This document shows positions 26,490 through 36,180 of a stretch of DNA of 64,000 nt, piece by piece (the first letter of the stretch is position 1; the number at the start of each line of letters is the position of its first letter). The notes beneath the pieces were generated by a model that made no database searches, had not been told where the DNA came from, and worked only from the letters and a program-made list of their open reading frames with translations. Source of the DNA: CAWEFA01 sp963851385 (GTDB lineage: Bacteria > Bacteroidota > Bacteroidia > Bacteroidales > DTGW01); the NCBI GenBank assembly GCA_963851385.1, contig CAWKPE010000019.1, forward strand, positions 1 to 64,000, in the 5' to 3' direction. The position numbers and the translations under genes were made by a program.

Positions 26490-28304
26490 ATGAAAACTTT
26501 AAAATTAATTTTAGTTATTTTTCTATTTATGGTAATTGATTGTTATAGTCAACCTTTTAACGTTACTGCATCAATAGCTTATAATGGAACAACAGCTTCC
26601 GGACAATACATCATTTATAGGGATCAAAATACTTACAATATAACTATTAGCAATCTTAGGAAACCATTGATATTTATTCCTGGATTTGATCCTAATGGAC
26701 AATATGCCATTGATCCTTCCGGCCAATACAGTAAATGTGACGGAACAGGTAAATCAGATTTATATAGCCTGATAAACAGTGGAACTTATGATGGAAATAC
26801 AAGCCTGGCATCCAGGCTTCACAGCCAGGGATATGATATAGTGGTTTTAAAATTCGATAATGCAGGCGATTACATACAAAGAAATGCCTTTTTATTGGTT
26901 GAATTAATAAATGAAATCAATGCAAATAAGCCAAGTACAAGTGGGCCATTGGTTATTATGGGATATAGCATGGGTGGCTTGGTTGCCCGGTACGCGCTTG
27001 CTTATATGGAAGCAAACGGAATGAACCACCAAACCAGGTTATATGTATCGTACGATTCGCCTCATAAAGGTGCCCATGTTCCCGTTGGCATACAGGCGTT
27101 TGGATTAACTTTTAATGGCGATTATTATAAATTATTATACCCTCAACTGGCGAGTGCATTAAATATGTTTATGGCCCCTGCTGCCATGCAAATGTTAAGG
27201 TATCGCCTTACAAATATTCAAAATGAGAAAAATGATACAGGCATGATACCGTTAAGCACAACGTATATTAGTTTTATGACAGAATTGAACGGGTTGAACA
27301 GTTGTGGAGGGTTCCCTAAAAATTGCAGGAACATAGCTGTATCGTTAGGAAGCTGGAACGGTATTCCACAACGATCAAATCTCGATTTGGACAATGACGG
27401 TATTAACGATTATCAATACCCCTCGTTCCCTTATGCCTATATTAATTTTTCTAAGGGAGACAATGGCAGTCCAACATCAATATGGCAGTTAAATACATGT
27501 GATATTGTAGCTAATGTTTCATTTCAGGTTATAATCAGTACTATGTGGTCAAATAATTATCCATATTCTTCACAAAGAAGCTCATATGCAAATTTGGGAA
27601 ATTATGGTTCAGACACATATTTATATTATCAGAATCCCACCAGTCCGATAGCAAATGAGTTTCCCGGAGGTTTATTTACCTGTATTTGGTATTACCAGAA
27701 CTATGAACCTACAGATTTTGCACCTGGTTCATTTGTCCCTGCTTACGATCAGATGGTAAATGCTCTTAGTTCGCAAATTAATTGTAGTTTCGATTATGCA
27801 AGCAATGCAACATTTATCCCAACAGTAAGCGCTTTATGTTTTGATACTAACAATTTATTTTACGATATAGGTGATGATCCTAATATGCTCGACAAAACGC
27901 CGTTTGATGCAATTTATGGCTTAACAGGAGATAATACTGGTCATTTAGGAGATAATTATTATGTCTCAGCTAATATGCCTTGTGAATCATGTATCTCCAC
28001 AGACCCGGGATTAGTAAATTGGCTTGTTGACCAAATAACCAATAATTATATAAAAGGTTGCGCAAAAAGAAGTACCGCTTTAAGTGGTGACGTTACAAGT
28101 GGAAGTAATGTTTTGATTTCGCAAACAAATAATATTGTTACTACAAATTACACAATAGAAACAGGCGCCAATGTTCAACTTAAGGCAGCAACCGGTATTA
28201 CCTTGCAATCAGGAATCACATTTAAAGTTGGCAGTCCATTTAGTATGACTATATTACCCTGCTCTTCAAAAAGTTGTTATATGACAATCTCTAACCCGTA
28301 TTAA
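26490..28304 (+). CDS. Secreted PGAP1/lipase-like alpha/beta hydrolase
   Basis: 604 residues with a signal peptide (about 1-21, ending CYSQP). PLIFIPGFDPNGQ is the oxyanion strand and GYSMGG carries the nucleophile Ser160, followed by LVARYALAYME, as in PGAP1-like lipases and esterases. The last 80 residues (SGDVTSGSNVLISQTNNIV then GANVQLKAATGITLQSG) form a short beta-strand repeat module like the '3-coathanger stack' domain common in secreted Bacteroidota proteins. No standard T9SS sorting domain is seen, so final location is uncertain. Likely substrate: an ester or lipid outside the cytoplasm. Confidence 0.8.
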   Translation: MKTLKLILVIFLFMVIDCYSQPFNVTASIAYNGTTASGQYIIYRDQNTYNITISNLRKPLIFIPGFDPNGQYAIDPSGQYSKCDGTGKSDLYSLINSGTYDGNTSLASRLHSQGYDIVVLKFDNAGDYIQRNAFLLVELINEINANKPSTSGPLVIMGYSMGGLVARYALAYMEANGMNHQTRLYVSYDSPHKGAHVPVGIQAFGLTFNGDYYKLLYPQLASALNMFMAPAAMQMLRYRLTNIQNEKNDTGMIPLSTTYISFMTELNGLNSCGGFPKNCRNIAVSLGSWNGIPQRSNLDLDNDGINDYQYPSFPYAYINFSKGDNGSPTSIWQLNTCDIVANVSFQVIISTMWSNNYPYSSQRSSYANLGNYGSDTYLYYQNPTSPIANEFPGGLFTCIWYYQNYEPTDFAPGSFVPAYDQMVNALSSQINCSFDYASNATFIPTVSALCFDTNNLFYDIGDDPNMLDKTPFDAIYGLTGDNTGHLGDNYYVSANMPCESCISTDPGLVNWLVDQITNNYIKGCAKRSTALSGDVTSGSNVLISQTNNIVTTNYTIETGANVQLKAATGITLQSGITFKVGSPFSMTILPCSSKSCYMTISNPY

Positions 28305-28418
28305 ATACTAAAAAAAGCATAATACAGGTAAAGCGCAATTGTGCCGAAAAACCTTTCATTTAACCATAAATAAAACAATATATTAAAAGATAATTTTAAA
28401 AAATAAAAACATAGCACT

Positions 28419-29693
28419 ATGAAAAAGATTCTTTTTATTTTGGCAATAATGGTAATTTTCTTTAGCGTAGCTAAGGCTCAACTTTCCATGAATTCTTCTG
28501 GTCTTATTGGTATAGGTAGTTCTGCAACAAATTCAGCTTCCAGTTTAGCCATAAACACAAATGGTTCTGGCAATAATGCTGTATCAATAGTACCATTAGC
28601 AACTCAAAATGTTGGAATAAGTTATAGTAATAGCAGTGTGCATCTATCGACCGTCTTTGGAATAGTAAGTTCTCAAGACAATACGGGATACAGTAATATT
28701 CTACGCTCAGTTTATAGCGTTGCATGTAGTTCAACTGCACAAAGTTGTGGACAGGCTTATGCAATACATGGAATAGCCGGGAATAACACAAATGGTTATA
28801 ATATAGGAATATATGGTCAGTTACAGGGTTCTAATAACGGTGCTGCTGTTTATGGTCAAGCTGGTACAGCTTCAGCATTCCCATTAGATAATATGTATGC
28901 CGGCTATTTTTATGGCAATGTAAAAATTACTGGATCAATCTGGGCCCAGAGTGGCACTATAACAGGTTCTGATCAAAAATTAAAAAAGAATATTGTAGTC
29001 CTTGATTCCACTGATAAAATTTTTAATCTTAAGCCTGTAAAATATTATCTGAAAAGCCCTCGTGAATTAGCAAGTACTGTTTCGAAATCAGATACATCAA
29101 AAACACCAGTTTCATTTTTACCCGATCCAGATTATACAAAAAAATTACATTATGGCTTTTTGGCTCAAGATATGCAACAGGTTTGCCCTGATTTAGTCTA
29201 TACAAGTGGTGATGGTACTCTTGGCATTGACTATCAAGGCTTAATACCATTAATTATAGATCAATTAAAGAAAATGAAGCAATCTTTACAAGATAAAGAT
29301 GCACGAATTGATTCACTTGAGCAAAGGTTAAATAATTGTTGTGGTTCATCAAGCCTAAAAAGTGCAAAGGCCACCTCGATGAATGACACAGCAATTATTT
29401 CCAAAAGCAATTCCAGTGTATTCCTAAATGGTACCGCTACCCTCAGTCAAAACGCTCCTAATCCGTTCAGTAAAAGCACGAATATTGGTTATTATTTGCC
29501 AGAATCTGTTCAAAATGCTACATTATATATTTATAACATGAACGGTGTTCAAATCAAATCCATCCCAGTAACATCAAAAGGGAACGGAAACATAACTATT
29601 AACGGGTACGAACTTGGCCCCGGCATGTATTTATATACTCTCATTGCCGATGGTCAGGAAGTGGCCACCAAACGAATGATTTTAACCCAATAA
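28419..29693 (+). CDS. S74 chaperone-of-endosialidase domain protein with T9SS type A sorting domain
   Basis: 424 residues. Signal peptide about 1-21 (VAKAQ). A repetitive N-terminal region rich in G/S/N/A, like a fiber or trimeric stalk, extends to about 185. The S74 intramolecular chaperone domain (about 188-295) begins GSDQKLKKNI and includes YGFLAQDMQQVCPDLV and a coiled-coil-like tail DKDARIDSLEQRL. A Por-type C-terminal sorting domain follows (about 345-424: QNAPNPFSKSTNIGYYLPE, LGPGMYLYTL, KRMILTQ). S74 domains normally trimerise and then self-cleave at the conserved Ser; here that would detach the sorting domain. Confidence 0.87.
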   Translation: MKKILFILAIMVIFFSVAKAQLSMNSSGLIGIGSSATNSASSLAINTNGSGNNAVSIVPLATQNVGISYSNSSVHLSTVFGIVSSQDNTGYSNILRSVYSVACSSTAQSCGQAYAIHGIAGNNTNGYNIGIYGQLQGSNNGAAVYGQAGTASAFPLDNMYAGYFYGNVKITGSIWAQSGTITGSDQKLKKNIVVLDSTDKIFNLKPVKYYLKSPRELASTVSKSDTSKTPVSFLPDPDYTKKLHYGFLAQDMQQVCPDLVYTSGDGTLGIDYQGLIPLIIDQLKKMKQSLQDKDARIDSLEQRLNNCCGSSSLKSAKATSMNDTAIISKSNSSVFLNGTATLSQNAPNPFSKSTNIGYYLPESVQNATLYIYNMNGVQIKSIPVTSKGNGNITINGYELGPGMYLYTLIADGQEVATKRMILTQ

Positions 29694-29804
29694 AAAGGAT
29701 AAAATACATAGCTTAAGGAAGGGTATAATTGGTTGAGAAATTTACAAAAAGTACACCCCAGCTTCTTTGCGCACTGGTGTTATGGTTTTAAACAATGAAT
29801 TAAA

Positions 29805-29884
29805 ATGACAAGAGCCGTATAACAGGAGACTGTCACGTACGGTTTTGTAAGAGGCTTTGGTTGAAGTGTTATTGCCTATTTGAT
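29805..29884 (+). mobile_element. Orphan 3' end of a group II intron (domains V and VI)
   Basis: GAGCCGTAT (29812-29820) pairs with GTACGGTTT (29837-29845), with the AGC triad in place. The distal stem ACAG-GAGA-CTGT has a GNRA tetraloop, giving the classic 34-nt domain V. A domain VI-like stem follows (aggc ... gcct) and ends near cctatttgat at 29884. No reverse transcriptase or 5' intron domains are found upstream, so this is a truncated relic, not an active intron. Confidence 0.75.
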
Positions 29885-29913
29885 TTTTATAGGAAATATT
29901 GCCAACACCCCAT

Positions 29914-31827
29914 TTAGATTTTGGTTTTTTTCTTTTTAATTTTCTCCCAATGGATTTTAATTAAATTTGCCGGATCTGACTTGCCTTCAACTCGAACTAA
30001 TTCAAACAAAGAAGGATATTTCTGATTAATAAGAATGATGTAGCGTTTTAAAGTAGAACTAATTGGTTTATTTCCATGACCGATTTCAACATTAATTCTT
30101 GCATCTATAATATAATCAAATCTTTCAGAGTATAATTTATCGAGCAAACTATCTGGATAAACCACCAAACTTTCTTTTAATTTAGCCAGAATCTTTAAAG
30201 TATCAAAACTACATGTATGCAATAGCTTAAATTGATAAACTTTTGAAAGCAAATTATCTTTATTCGTAGAATCCAAAAGAATTATTCCCAATTTGCAGGT
30301 AGGTTTCAATATTATAGCCCAAAGATTTTGTTTGAAAATAAGTTGATTTTCAATTGAAAGTTTTGAATTGATTTCATCCAATCTGACCAATAAAATTGAA
30401 GACATTTTTTTTGCTACATTAAGAAACGAATCAAGTTGATAAGCAGGAAACTGATAAATACCTTTAAATTCCCTGCCATTTCCATAAATAAAACTCAAAG
30501 AAGGTTTGCGACAGCCTATTACAGCTTCTTTAGGCAGATTTTCTGAACACCATTCACTTAGTTTAAGATAATTCTTATAATCTTTACTAAAACCATAATA
30601 TTTGTCATTAATGAGATTTTCAGATAGAATTGGTAGATTTTCCTTAATCTTCGTAACTGTATTAATTAGAACCAGGAAAGTCAAAATAATTCCAATAACA
30701 AATGGAATAATTTTTATTATTACATTCTTACTGTTAGAAGTAGTCTCATGCAGCCAGGAAAATAGGAATATAAAAATCAATGGAAAATAGATTAAAACTA
30801 ATCGTCCCTGGTTCCAGAAAACTTGTTGACTTATGAATGTAGCGCATAACGCAATAAAGATGTATATACCAATAAAACCTAAATATTTATCCTTTTTATT
30901 ATATCTCCATAATGCAATAAGGAAAACAATTACAAATATTACAGTTATGAATATACTAATACTTGAAGATATATCTAATTTAATTCCAAAGTCCGATAAT
31001 ATGTGTCCTGATATATAATTATGTGTATTTATAAAAAATCTATCGATAAAACCTTTAAAATTTTCGGTTCCTATTTCCGGATAATAAGGATTCTTAAGAA
31101 ACATTGTACTAAATTGGTCCTCAATACCAATTTTTGAAAAACTCCAGAATAAATTTTTATAGATTAAAAAGAGAATTTGGTACACTGCATAAGGAATCAC
31201 AGCAAATAGCGAAGCAATCCAATTTCTGTAAATTAAAAATAATATAACAGTTGATACTACCATTGAAATTCCTATATTTCTTGTAATTGCCAATAAGAAC
31301 ATAAAAAAACCTAGTATGAACCATTCTTTCCATAATTTTATCAAAGGAATATTTTGATCCAATTTTTCAATTATCTTAAAAACGTAATAAATGCAAATTA
31401 TTTGAAGTACAAAGTACAATGCTTCACTGTATGTTAGACTGGAATAGATTAGAATATTGGCATTTATACTTAAAAAAACCACCGTTAGCAGTAATATATA
31501 AGAAGGTATTTTATTCTTAAAAGTAATAAACAGCCAATATAGATGAAAGGTGATTAAAATAAGTGAGAGAAATTTCAGAAATATGATATTTAAACCAAAT
31601 AATCTAATAAAAGTACTCAAAAAAATTTGATAAAATGAACCATGCCAGGTTGGAAATGAGAAACCTTTCATGAAATTCCATGCTCCTTCAATATAATCAG
31701 AATCGTCTCCACTTTCTGAAATTTTTAAATTGAAAAGCAAACAGGAAATGATAACACATAATATAAGTGCTAAATATAAAATAGGTTTACTATTTTTCTC
31801 AAAAAATGAAATATTTTTTTCGGTCAT
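29914..31827 (-). CDS. GT-C-type membrane glycosyltransferase-like protein (PMT/ArnT fold)
   Basis: 637 residues, about 11-12 membrane helices in the first 430, then a soluble 200-residue C-terminal domain. After the first helix the loop has SGDDSDYIEGAWNFMKGFSF, matching the acidic first-loop motif of PMT-family (GT39/GT83-like) lipid-linked sugar transferases. The C-terminal region (about 420-637) ends in a Lys-rich tail. Probable role: transfer of a sugar from a polyprenyl-phosphate carrier at the outer face of the inner membrane. Acceptor unknown. No neighbouring polysaccharide genes, so pathway cannot be assigned. Confidence 0.72.
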   Translation of the reverse strand: MTEKNISFFEKNSKPILYLALILCVIISCLLFNLKISESGDDSDYIEGAWNFMKGFSFPTWHGSFYQIFLSTFIRLFGLNIIFLKFLSLILITFHLYWLFITFKNKIPSYILLLTVVFLSINANILIYSSLTYSEALYFVLQIICIYYVFKIIEKLDQNIPLIKLWKEWFILGFFMFLLAITRNIGISMVVSTVILFLIYRNWIASLFAVIPYAVYQILFLIYKNLFWSFSKIGIEDQFSTMFLKNPYYPEIGTENFKGFIDRFFINTHNYISGHILSDFGIKLDISSSISIFITVIFVIVFLIALWRYNKKDKYLGFIGIYIFIALCATFISQQVFWNQGRLVLIYFPLIFIFLFSWLHETTSNSKNVIIKIIPFVIGIILTFLVLINTVTKIKENLPILSENLINDKYYGFSKDYKNYLKLSEWCSENLPKEAVIGCRKPSLSFIYGNGREFKGIYQFPAYQLDSFLNVAKKMSSILLVRLDEINSKLSIENQLIFKQNLWAIILKPTCKLGIILLDSTNKDNLLSKVYQFKLLHTCSFDTLKILAKLKESLVVYPDSLLDKLYSERFDYIIDARINVEIGHGNKPISSTLKRYIILINQKYPSLFELVRVEGKSDPANLIKIHWEKIKKKKTKI

Positions 31828-32132
31828 AAATTATGTATTAATAATGGTCGTCAAAGATACAAAATTAGGGATAAAAATATAACTTGCTTTTAACTTAGAA
31901 GATGTTTTGGATTTTTCATTTAATTCAACTTAATATCAATTAAAACCGTGATAAATATCATTTTTTTAACTGTACAAAAAGACTCAAAAAAAAGGTAATC
32001 AGATACGCACAGAATTTTAATCAATTACAATTTAATTGCTTTTATTTATCCTGTCAAAACGGTGAATACATTAAAAAAATAAAAATAACATGGTTTCTTT
32101 AATTTTATCATCGAAAACAAAAAATCGTTGTT
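31828..32132. other. Divergent intergenic region
   Basis: 305 bp of AT-rich DNA between divergent genes. It must hold promoters for both. No clear TTTG/TAnnTTTG pair, hairpin or small gene was found. Confidence 0.5.
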
Positions 32133-32675
32133 ATGAAAGTATTTGTTTCATCTGCTGAAAAAGTTGAAATTAATGGAGAAAATGTTTATGCAATAATTGA
32201 TGGAATGGGCATATTTAAATCAAAGGCAATTAAAATTCTGGCTGAAAACGGAATTGTTGATCCCAAACCCGGTCAATGGTACAGTCAACAAGCCTGGCTA
32301 AATGCATTCAAGACCATTACTGAACAAATTGGAGCGTTGACTTTATATGCAGTAGGTCAAAAAATAACTGAAAATGCAAAACTTCCTCATCATATTGACA
32401 ACATTCATCAAGCCCTTGCTTCAATAGATATAGCTTATCAAACGAATCACAGGAATGGTTTTACAGGAAATTATTTTTATGAAAAAACAGGTGAAAAATC
32501 AGCAAGAATTACATGCTCTAATCCATATCCTGATATCTTTGATAAAGGAATTATAACAGCAATGGCAAACAAATTTAACAATGGAGAATTAAATAACCTG
32601 AAAATATATATTGACGAATCAATGCCGGTACGTATGAAGGGAGGAGAATCTACCACTTTTATAATTTCCTGGTAA
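32133..32675 (+). CDS. Hypothetical protein, possible V4R/H-NOX-like sensor fold
   Basis: 180 residues, no signal peptide or membrane helix, so cytoplasmic. Visible motifs: KPGQWYSQQAWLNAFKTI (about 45-62), a helical centre with LPHHIDNIHQALASIDIAYQ, then a beta-rich end GFTGNYFYEKTGEKSARITC followed by NPYPDIFDKGII. The pattern G-Y-F...A.I.C.NPYP..FD.GI recalls small ligand-sensing domains of the V4R/heme-NO-binding-associated type, but I cannot confirm the family. It is monocistronic. Function not assigned. Confidence 0.7.
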   Translation: MKVFVSSAEKVEINGENVYAIIDGMGIFKSKAIKILAENGIVDPKPGQWYSQQAWLNAFKTITEQIGALTLYAVGQKITENAKLPHHIDNIHQALASIDIAYQTNHRNGFTGNYFYEKTGEKSARITCSNPYPDIFDKGIITAMANKFNNGELNNLKIYIDESMPVRMKGGESTTFIISW

Positions 32676-32802
32676 AAGTTTTTCTCTATACTTTTTCTCC
32701 CATTCTATTATGAAAGAGATAAAATGGTTTTTCCCATTTGAAATAAAAGAAGGGACAGATAGTATGTCAAAATAACAGTCCTGATAAAAATACTTATTTA
32801 GT

Positions 32803-34029
32803 TTAACCTGTCTTTTCAGTCAATAATTTTGATTCCTTAAGCCTGGTACAAATAAGTATACTCAAGAAAATTAGCCCTATTAAAATCAGCATTGGAAATG
32901 ACATTGCACCTGAATCCGGTGACCTCAATCTGTCCATTCCAAATATGAATACAACACCTGCGATTTGCCCCATCAGCATTAACATTCCGTTAGATGTTCC
33001 TTCAGGTGCCGGTACTGTAATCTCAGCACCATATTGAAATCCAACCGGACCAGCACTTAATAAACAAAATCCTAATAAAAAAGAAGATGCCAATAGCAAC
33101 CAGTAATTTGTAACATAAGCAATACCTAATAGACCGGGTATTGTACCAATTAAAGCAAAAAAGATAAAAGGAACACGCTTGCGAAGACGATCAGAGAGGG
33201 GAGGTATCAGGACAGCACCAACTATACCGCCTACAACCATTATGCCTCCGACAATCCCGGCCTGAATACTTGAAAAATGTCTGGGTTTTATAATGTCTTC
33301 TATCCATGTAGTTACTGCATTGAACACACCTAATCCTACAAAGAAAACTAACATCAAAAAAATGAAATTGCGTTGACGAAGACTATTTTTTAAGCCTTCC
33401 AACGCTAAAGAACGAATGGCTTGCTCAGGTGGACAAGGAGGTGAAAGAGGGCGCTCTTTAACCAATGCTATAAAAAGTATTGCAGCTACAACCGAAAAAA
33501 TTCCATATCTTACAAGCATTCCTGGAATACAAAAATTACCCGTTAACCAGGGTGTCAAAGCCAGACCTAATATAATTCCCAGGTATGCTGACAGTGAGCC
33601 AAGTCCGGTAGCAGTTGCGCGCTCCCTGATAGGAAACCAATGAGCAGCAACAGTAGTCTGCGCGTTAAGAATAAAGGGTTGTCCTATTGCTATACCTATT
33701 TGCGATAAAAGAACCAGGTCATAATTCGTGGCAAAAACGCCTCGCAATAAACCAAAAATTCCTGTTAGTACTGCACCAATTCCCACTGATATATGTATTC
33801 CATAAGTATCTATTACCCATGAAGCAGGAATCGCGAACACAATATAAACCAGCATGAAAATAAGAGAAAGAAAACCTATACTCATATCAGATACTTTATA
33901 ATAGCCAGCAGCAGTACTGGTAATTGCAGCAAATGTAATCCAGAGTAACTGGTTCATAAGTACGATAAACATGAATACCGATAAAACCACCCACCGGTAT
34001 TTATATACATTGAAGTTATCTTGTTCCAT
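32803..34029 (-). CDS. MFS transporter, FLVCR/DIRC2-like
   Basis: 408 residues with 12 predicted membrane helices. The N-terminal stretch KYRWVVLSVFMFIVLMNQLLW and the loop SWVIDTYGIHISVGIGAVL are characteristic of the FLVCR-like branch of MFS. The region GIAIGQPFILNAQTTVAAHW, then WFPIRERATATGLGS, also fits. Eukaryotic FLVCR proteins move heme or choline; bacterial members are uncharacterised, so substrate is open. Single gene, with a 310-bp intergenic region to the divergent small paralog gene. Intact, unlike the MFS remnant at 25082-25444, from a different subfamily. Confidence 0.85.
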   Translation of the reverse strand: MEQDNFNVYKYRWVVLSVFMFIVLMNQLLWITFAAITSTAAGYYKVSDMSIGFLSLIFMLVYIVFAIPASWVIDTYGIHISVGIGAVLTGIFGLLRGVFATNYDLVLLSQIGIAIGQPFILNAQTTVAAHWFPIRERATATGLGSLSAYLGIILGLALTPWLTGNFCIPGMLVRYGIFSVVAAILFIALVKERPLSPPCPPEQAIRSLALEGLKNSLRQRNFIFLMLVFFVGLGVFNAVTTWIEDIIKPRHFSSIQAGIVGGIMVVGGIVGAVLIPPLSDRLRKRVPFIFFALIGTIPGLLGIAYVTNYWLLLASSFLLGFCLLSAGPVGFQYGAEITVPAPEGTSNGMLMLMGQIAGVVFIFGMDRLRSPDSGAMSFPMLILIGLIFLSILICTRLKESKLLTEKTG

Positions 34030-34303
34030 AGTAATTGCTTTTGGTTGATGTAGATAAAACTAAATAAAAATGATGAAAAAAGCAAAACTCGGATTGACTG
34101 CAATATTTTGTTCAATTTTCTACAATAAGCTATCAGGTTAACATTAATTATTTTTGCATTGATATTCAAATATTTATTTACTTCCATTAAATAAAAAGTA
34201 AAATTTTATCATAGTTTTAGTAATTTTGGCATAGTTTGAATTTGGGTTTAATAAAAAATAAATACATATTTGTAACAATCAAATATAAATTGCGTTTAGT
34301 TAG

Positions 34304-34347
34304 TATTATTTGAAAAGATGAGTTAGAAAACAATTAAATTGATTAAT
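34304..34347 (+). promoter_or_regulatory. Promoter-like box and conserved leader of small paralog 2
   Basis: TATTATTTG (34304-34312) is a TAnnTTTG-like box with one extra base. It continues GAAAagatg-AGTTAG (34312-34326), the same arrangement found before paralog 1 at 22199-22213. The rest of the leader, like that of paralog 1, is A/T-rich up to the ATG. This shared non-coding block suggests common regulation. Confidence 0.4.
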
Positions 34348-34542
34348 ATGTTTAAAAATCTGATTGAAGCTTCGAAACAACAAATTGAAAAGGGGGCTTA
34401 TCAATTATCTTTTGATGAAAGAAACGAATCAGTTATAGTTCTTAATAAAAAAAATAAAGAAAAAAGTTATGTCGTTATTGGTGACAATGACGAGATGCTT
34501 ACAGCAACATTAGACTATTTCGGGTTAAGAAAGAAAAAATAA
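34348..34542 (+). CDS. Small conserved protein, paralog 2 (64 aa)
   Basis: 64 residues from ATG 34348, chosen because it aligns with the start of paralog 1; the TTG/ATT codons 9 bp earlier would add MIN. It begins MFKNLIEASKQQIEKGAYQL and ends YFGLRKKK. It is about 65% identical to the 22234-22425 product; most changes are conservative (I/V, K/R, E/D, S/T). Soluble, basic C-terminus, no recognised domain. Monocistronic, between a divergent MFS gene and a convergent oxidoreductase gene. Function unknown. Confidence 0.8.
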   Translation: MFKNLIEASKQQIEKGAYQLSFDERNESVIVLNKKNKEKSYVVIGDNDEMLTATLDYFGLRKKK

Positions 34543-34695
34543 TTCATAACCATCTGCTTTTTAAATATATTTTACAAGCTTTTTTTAATATGCTTGAATG
34601 ATTTTGCTTTGTATTTTATTTAAAGCATAATATTAAAAAATATTCTTGATATAAAAATTTGAGAAAGCTAACAAAATTACAAATAAGTTCTGCCA

Positions 34696-36180
34696 TTACT
34701 TAATCACAAAACTCTTCTTCTCTTTTTTACATATTTGCTTAATAACCTTCTTTCCCCAAAGTGCCGAAGGTGGTAATCCTCCACCTGGTGTGAGCCATTG
34801 TCCAGCCATGTAAAAGTTTTCTAAATTAGGTAAAGTATTTTTTAACTCTTTGGTAATATTTTTTGATGTCGGTAAAAACCCTTCGTAAGAAGCTTTCCAA
34901 ACTCCTGTGTAACGAACATCTGAAAGCGGCGTTGCTACATCAATTACTTCTATTTTATCAGATATTCCCGGGAAATGCGATTCCAATATTGTTGTTGTTT
35001 CAGCTTTCACCTTTTCTTTTTCAGCTTTGTAATCTTCATCTTTAATATTTTCCCATAATTTCCAGGGACTTTCAAAACGTATAACAATAACATTTTTCCC
35101 TTTAGGTGCCATTGTGGGATCAAAAGAATAATTCATTATAGAATATCCTTGTTTTAATTCTGTTGATCCAATTTTCTTATTTTCCGTAATAAAACTTTGA
35201 GATGGAAATTCTGATTTGATTTCATCATTTATTCCGAAAGAAACCTGCACAATAGGCGAAAAAAGTTCCCATGAACTGTAAGCTTCATTTATTTGTTTTG
35301 AAATATATCTGCCTTCAAGCATGTCAAAAATAGTAGCATGCCCGTCCGCAGCGCTTACAATATAATCTGCTTTACAAGTTGTACTATCTGATAAAACAAT
35401 ACCTGTAGCTGAGTTATTTTCAACTATAATTTTTGACACTTTTTTACCTGATGAAAGTTTGCCTCCTAATGAGAGGTAACGGTTAGTCATTCTTTCAGCC
35501 AGCGGCTTCGAGCCTCCAATCAGGTACCCTGCATTCTTCTTGTCAAACCAACCGAGCATCATGATAAAAGCAATTGCTGAAAAATCACGCCCACCAAACA
35601 TTTTTCCTAAAAAATAAGCCAATTTGGAATTTTTAAAATTTAATTCTTTGAAATAATTATTACAATCCTTCCTTCCATATTTTATGAACAAAGGAATTAC
35701 CGGGAGCAAACTTAAAAGGAACTTAATCCTTTTACCTAAATCTTTAATGCCTTTCGTGGCTTCCGGGAAATCGAAAGAAGCTCCTTTCCTCATATCATTG
35801 CACATTTTCCTAATTGACTTGTCATCTTCAGGAGCAAAGTTTAAAAGGTACTTTTCCCAGCGATTTATATTGGCATAAATTATAAATTCATCACCTTTCT
35901 CATCATTCATCTTAAGAAATACATCATGATCAATAATCTTCACCTGGTTATTGATTACATCGAGTTCTTTCCAAATTTCATGAAATCCTCCTTTTGCAGT
36001 GCCTACCAACCAGTGCAGGCAGTAGTCAAAACGATAACCTTTCCTGTCCCAGGCAGTACATTGTCCTCCGGGAATTTTATTCATTTCTATTATTTCGGTA
36101 TCATAACCGTTCATTTGTCCGTAAATGCCGGTAGAAAGACCTGCTACTCCGCCACCGATGATAATTATCTTTTTTGTCAT
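34696..36180 (-). CDS. FAD-dependent CrtI/phytoene-desaturase-like oxidoreductase
   Basis: 494 residues. N-terminal FAD-binding Rossmann motif IIIGGGVAGLSTGIYGQMNG followed by IIEMNKIPGGQCTAWDRKGY. The C-terminal FAD motif is NFYMAGQWLTPGGGLPPSAL (about 455-474). Length and layout fit the phytoene desaturase/carotenoid isomerase (CrtI/CrtISO) superfamily. Substrates in this group include carotenoids, retinoids and other polyprenyl lipids; with no carotenoid genes in the window the substrate is undetermined. Monocistronic on the minus strand. Confidence 0.88.
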   Translation of the reverse strand: MTKKIIIIGGGVAGLSTGIYGQMNGYDTEIIEMNKIPGGQCTAWDRKGYRFDYCLHWLVGTAKGGFHEIWKELDVINNQVKIIDHDVFLKMNDEKGDEFIIYANINRWEKYLLNFAPEDDKSIRKMCNDMRKGASFDFPEATKGIKDLGKRIKFLLSLLPVIPLFIKYGRKDCNNYFKELNFKNSKLAYFLGKMFGGRDFSAIAFIMMLGWFDKKNAGYLIGGSKPLAERMTNRYLSLGGKLSSGKKVSKIIVENNSATGIVLSDSTTCKADYIVSAADGHATIFDMLEGRYISKQINEAYSSWELFSPIVQVSFGINDEIKSEFPSQSFITENKKIGSTELKQGYSIMNYSFDPTMAPKGKNVIVIRFESPWKLWENIKDEDYKAEKEKVKAETTTILESHFPGISDKIEVIDVATPLSDVRYTGVWKASYEGFLPTSKNITKELKNTLPNLENFYMAGQWLTPGGGLPPSALWGKKVIKQICKKEKKSFVIK

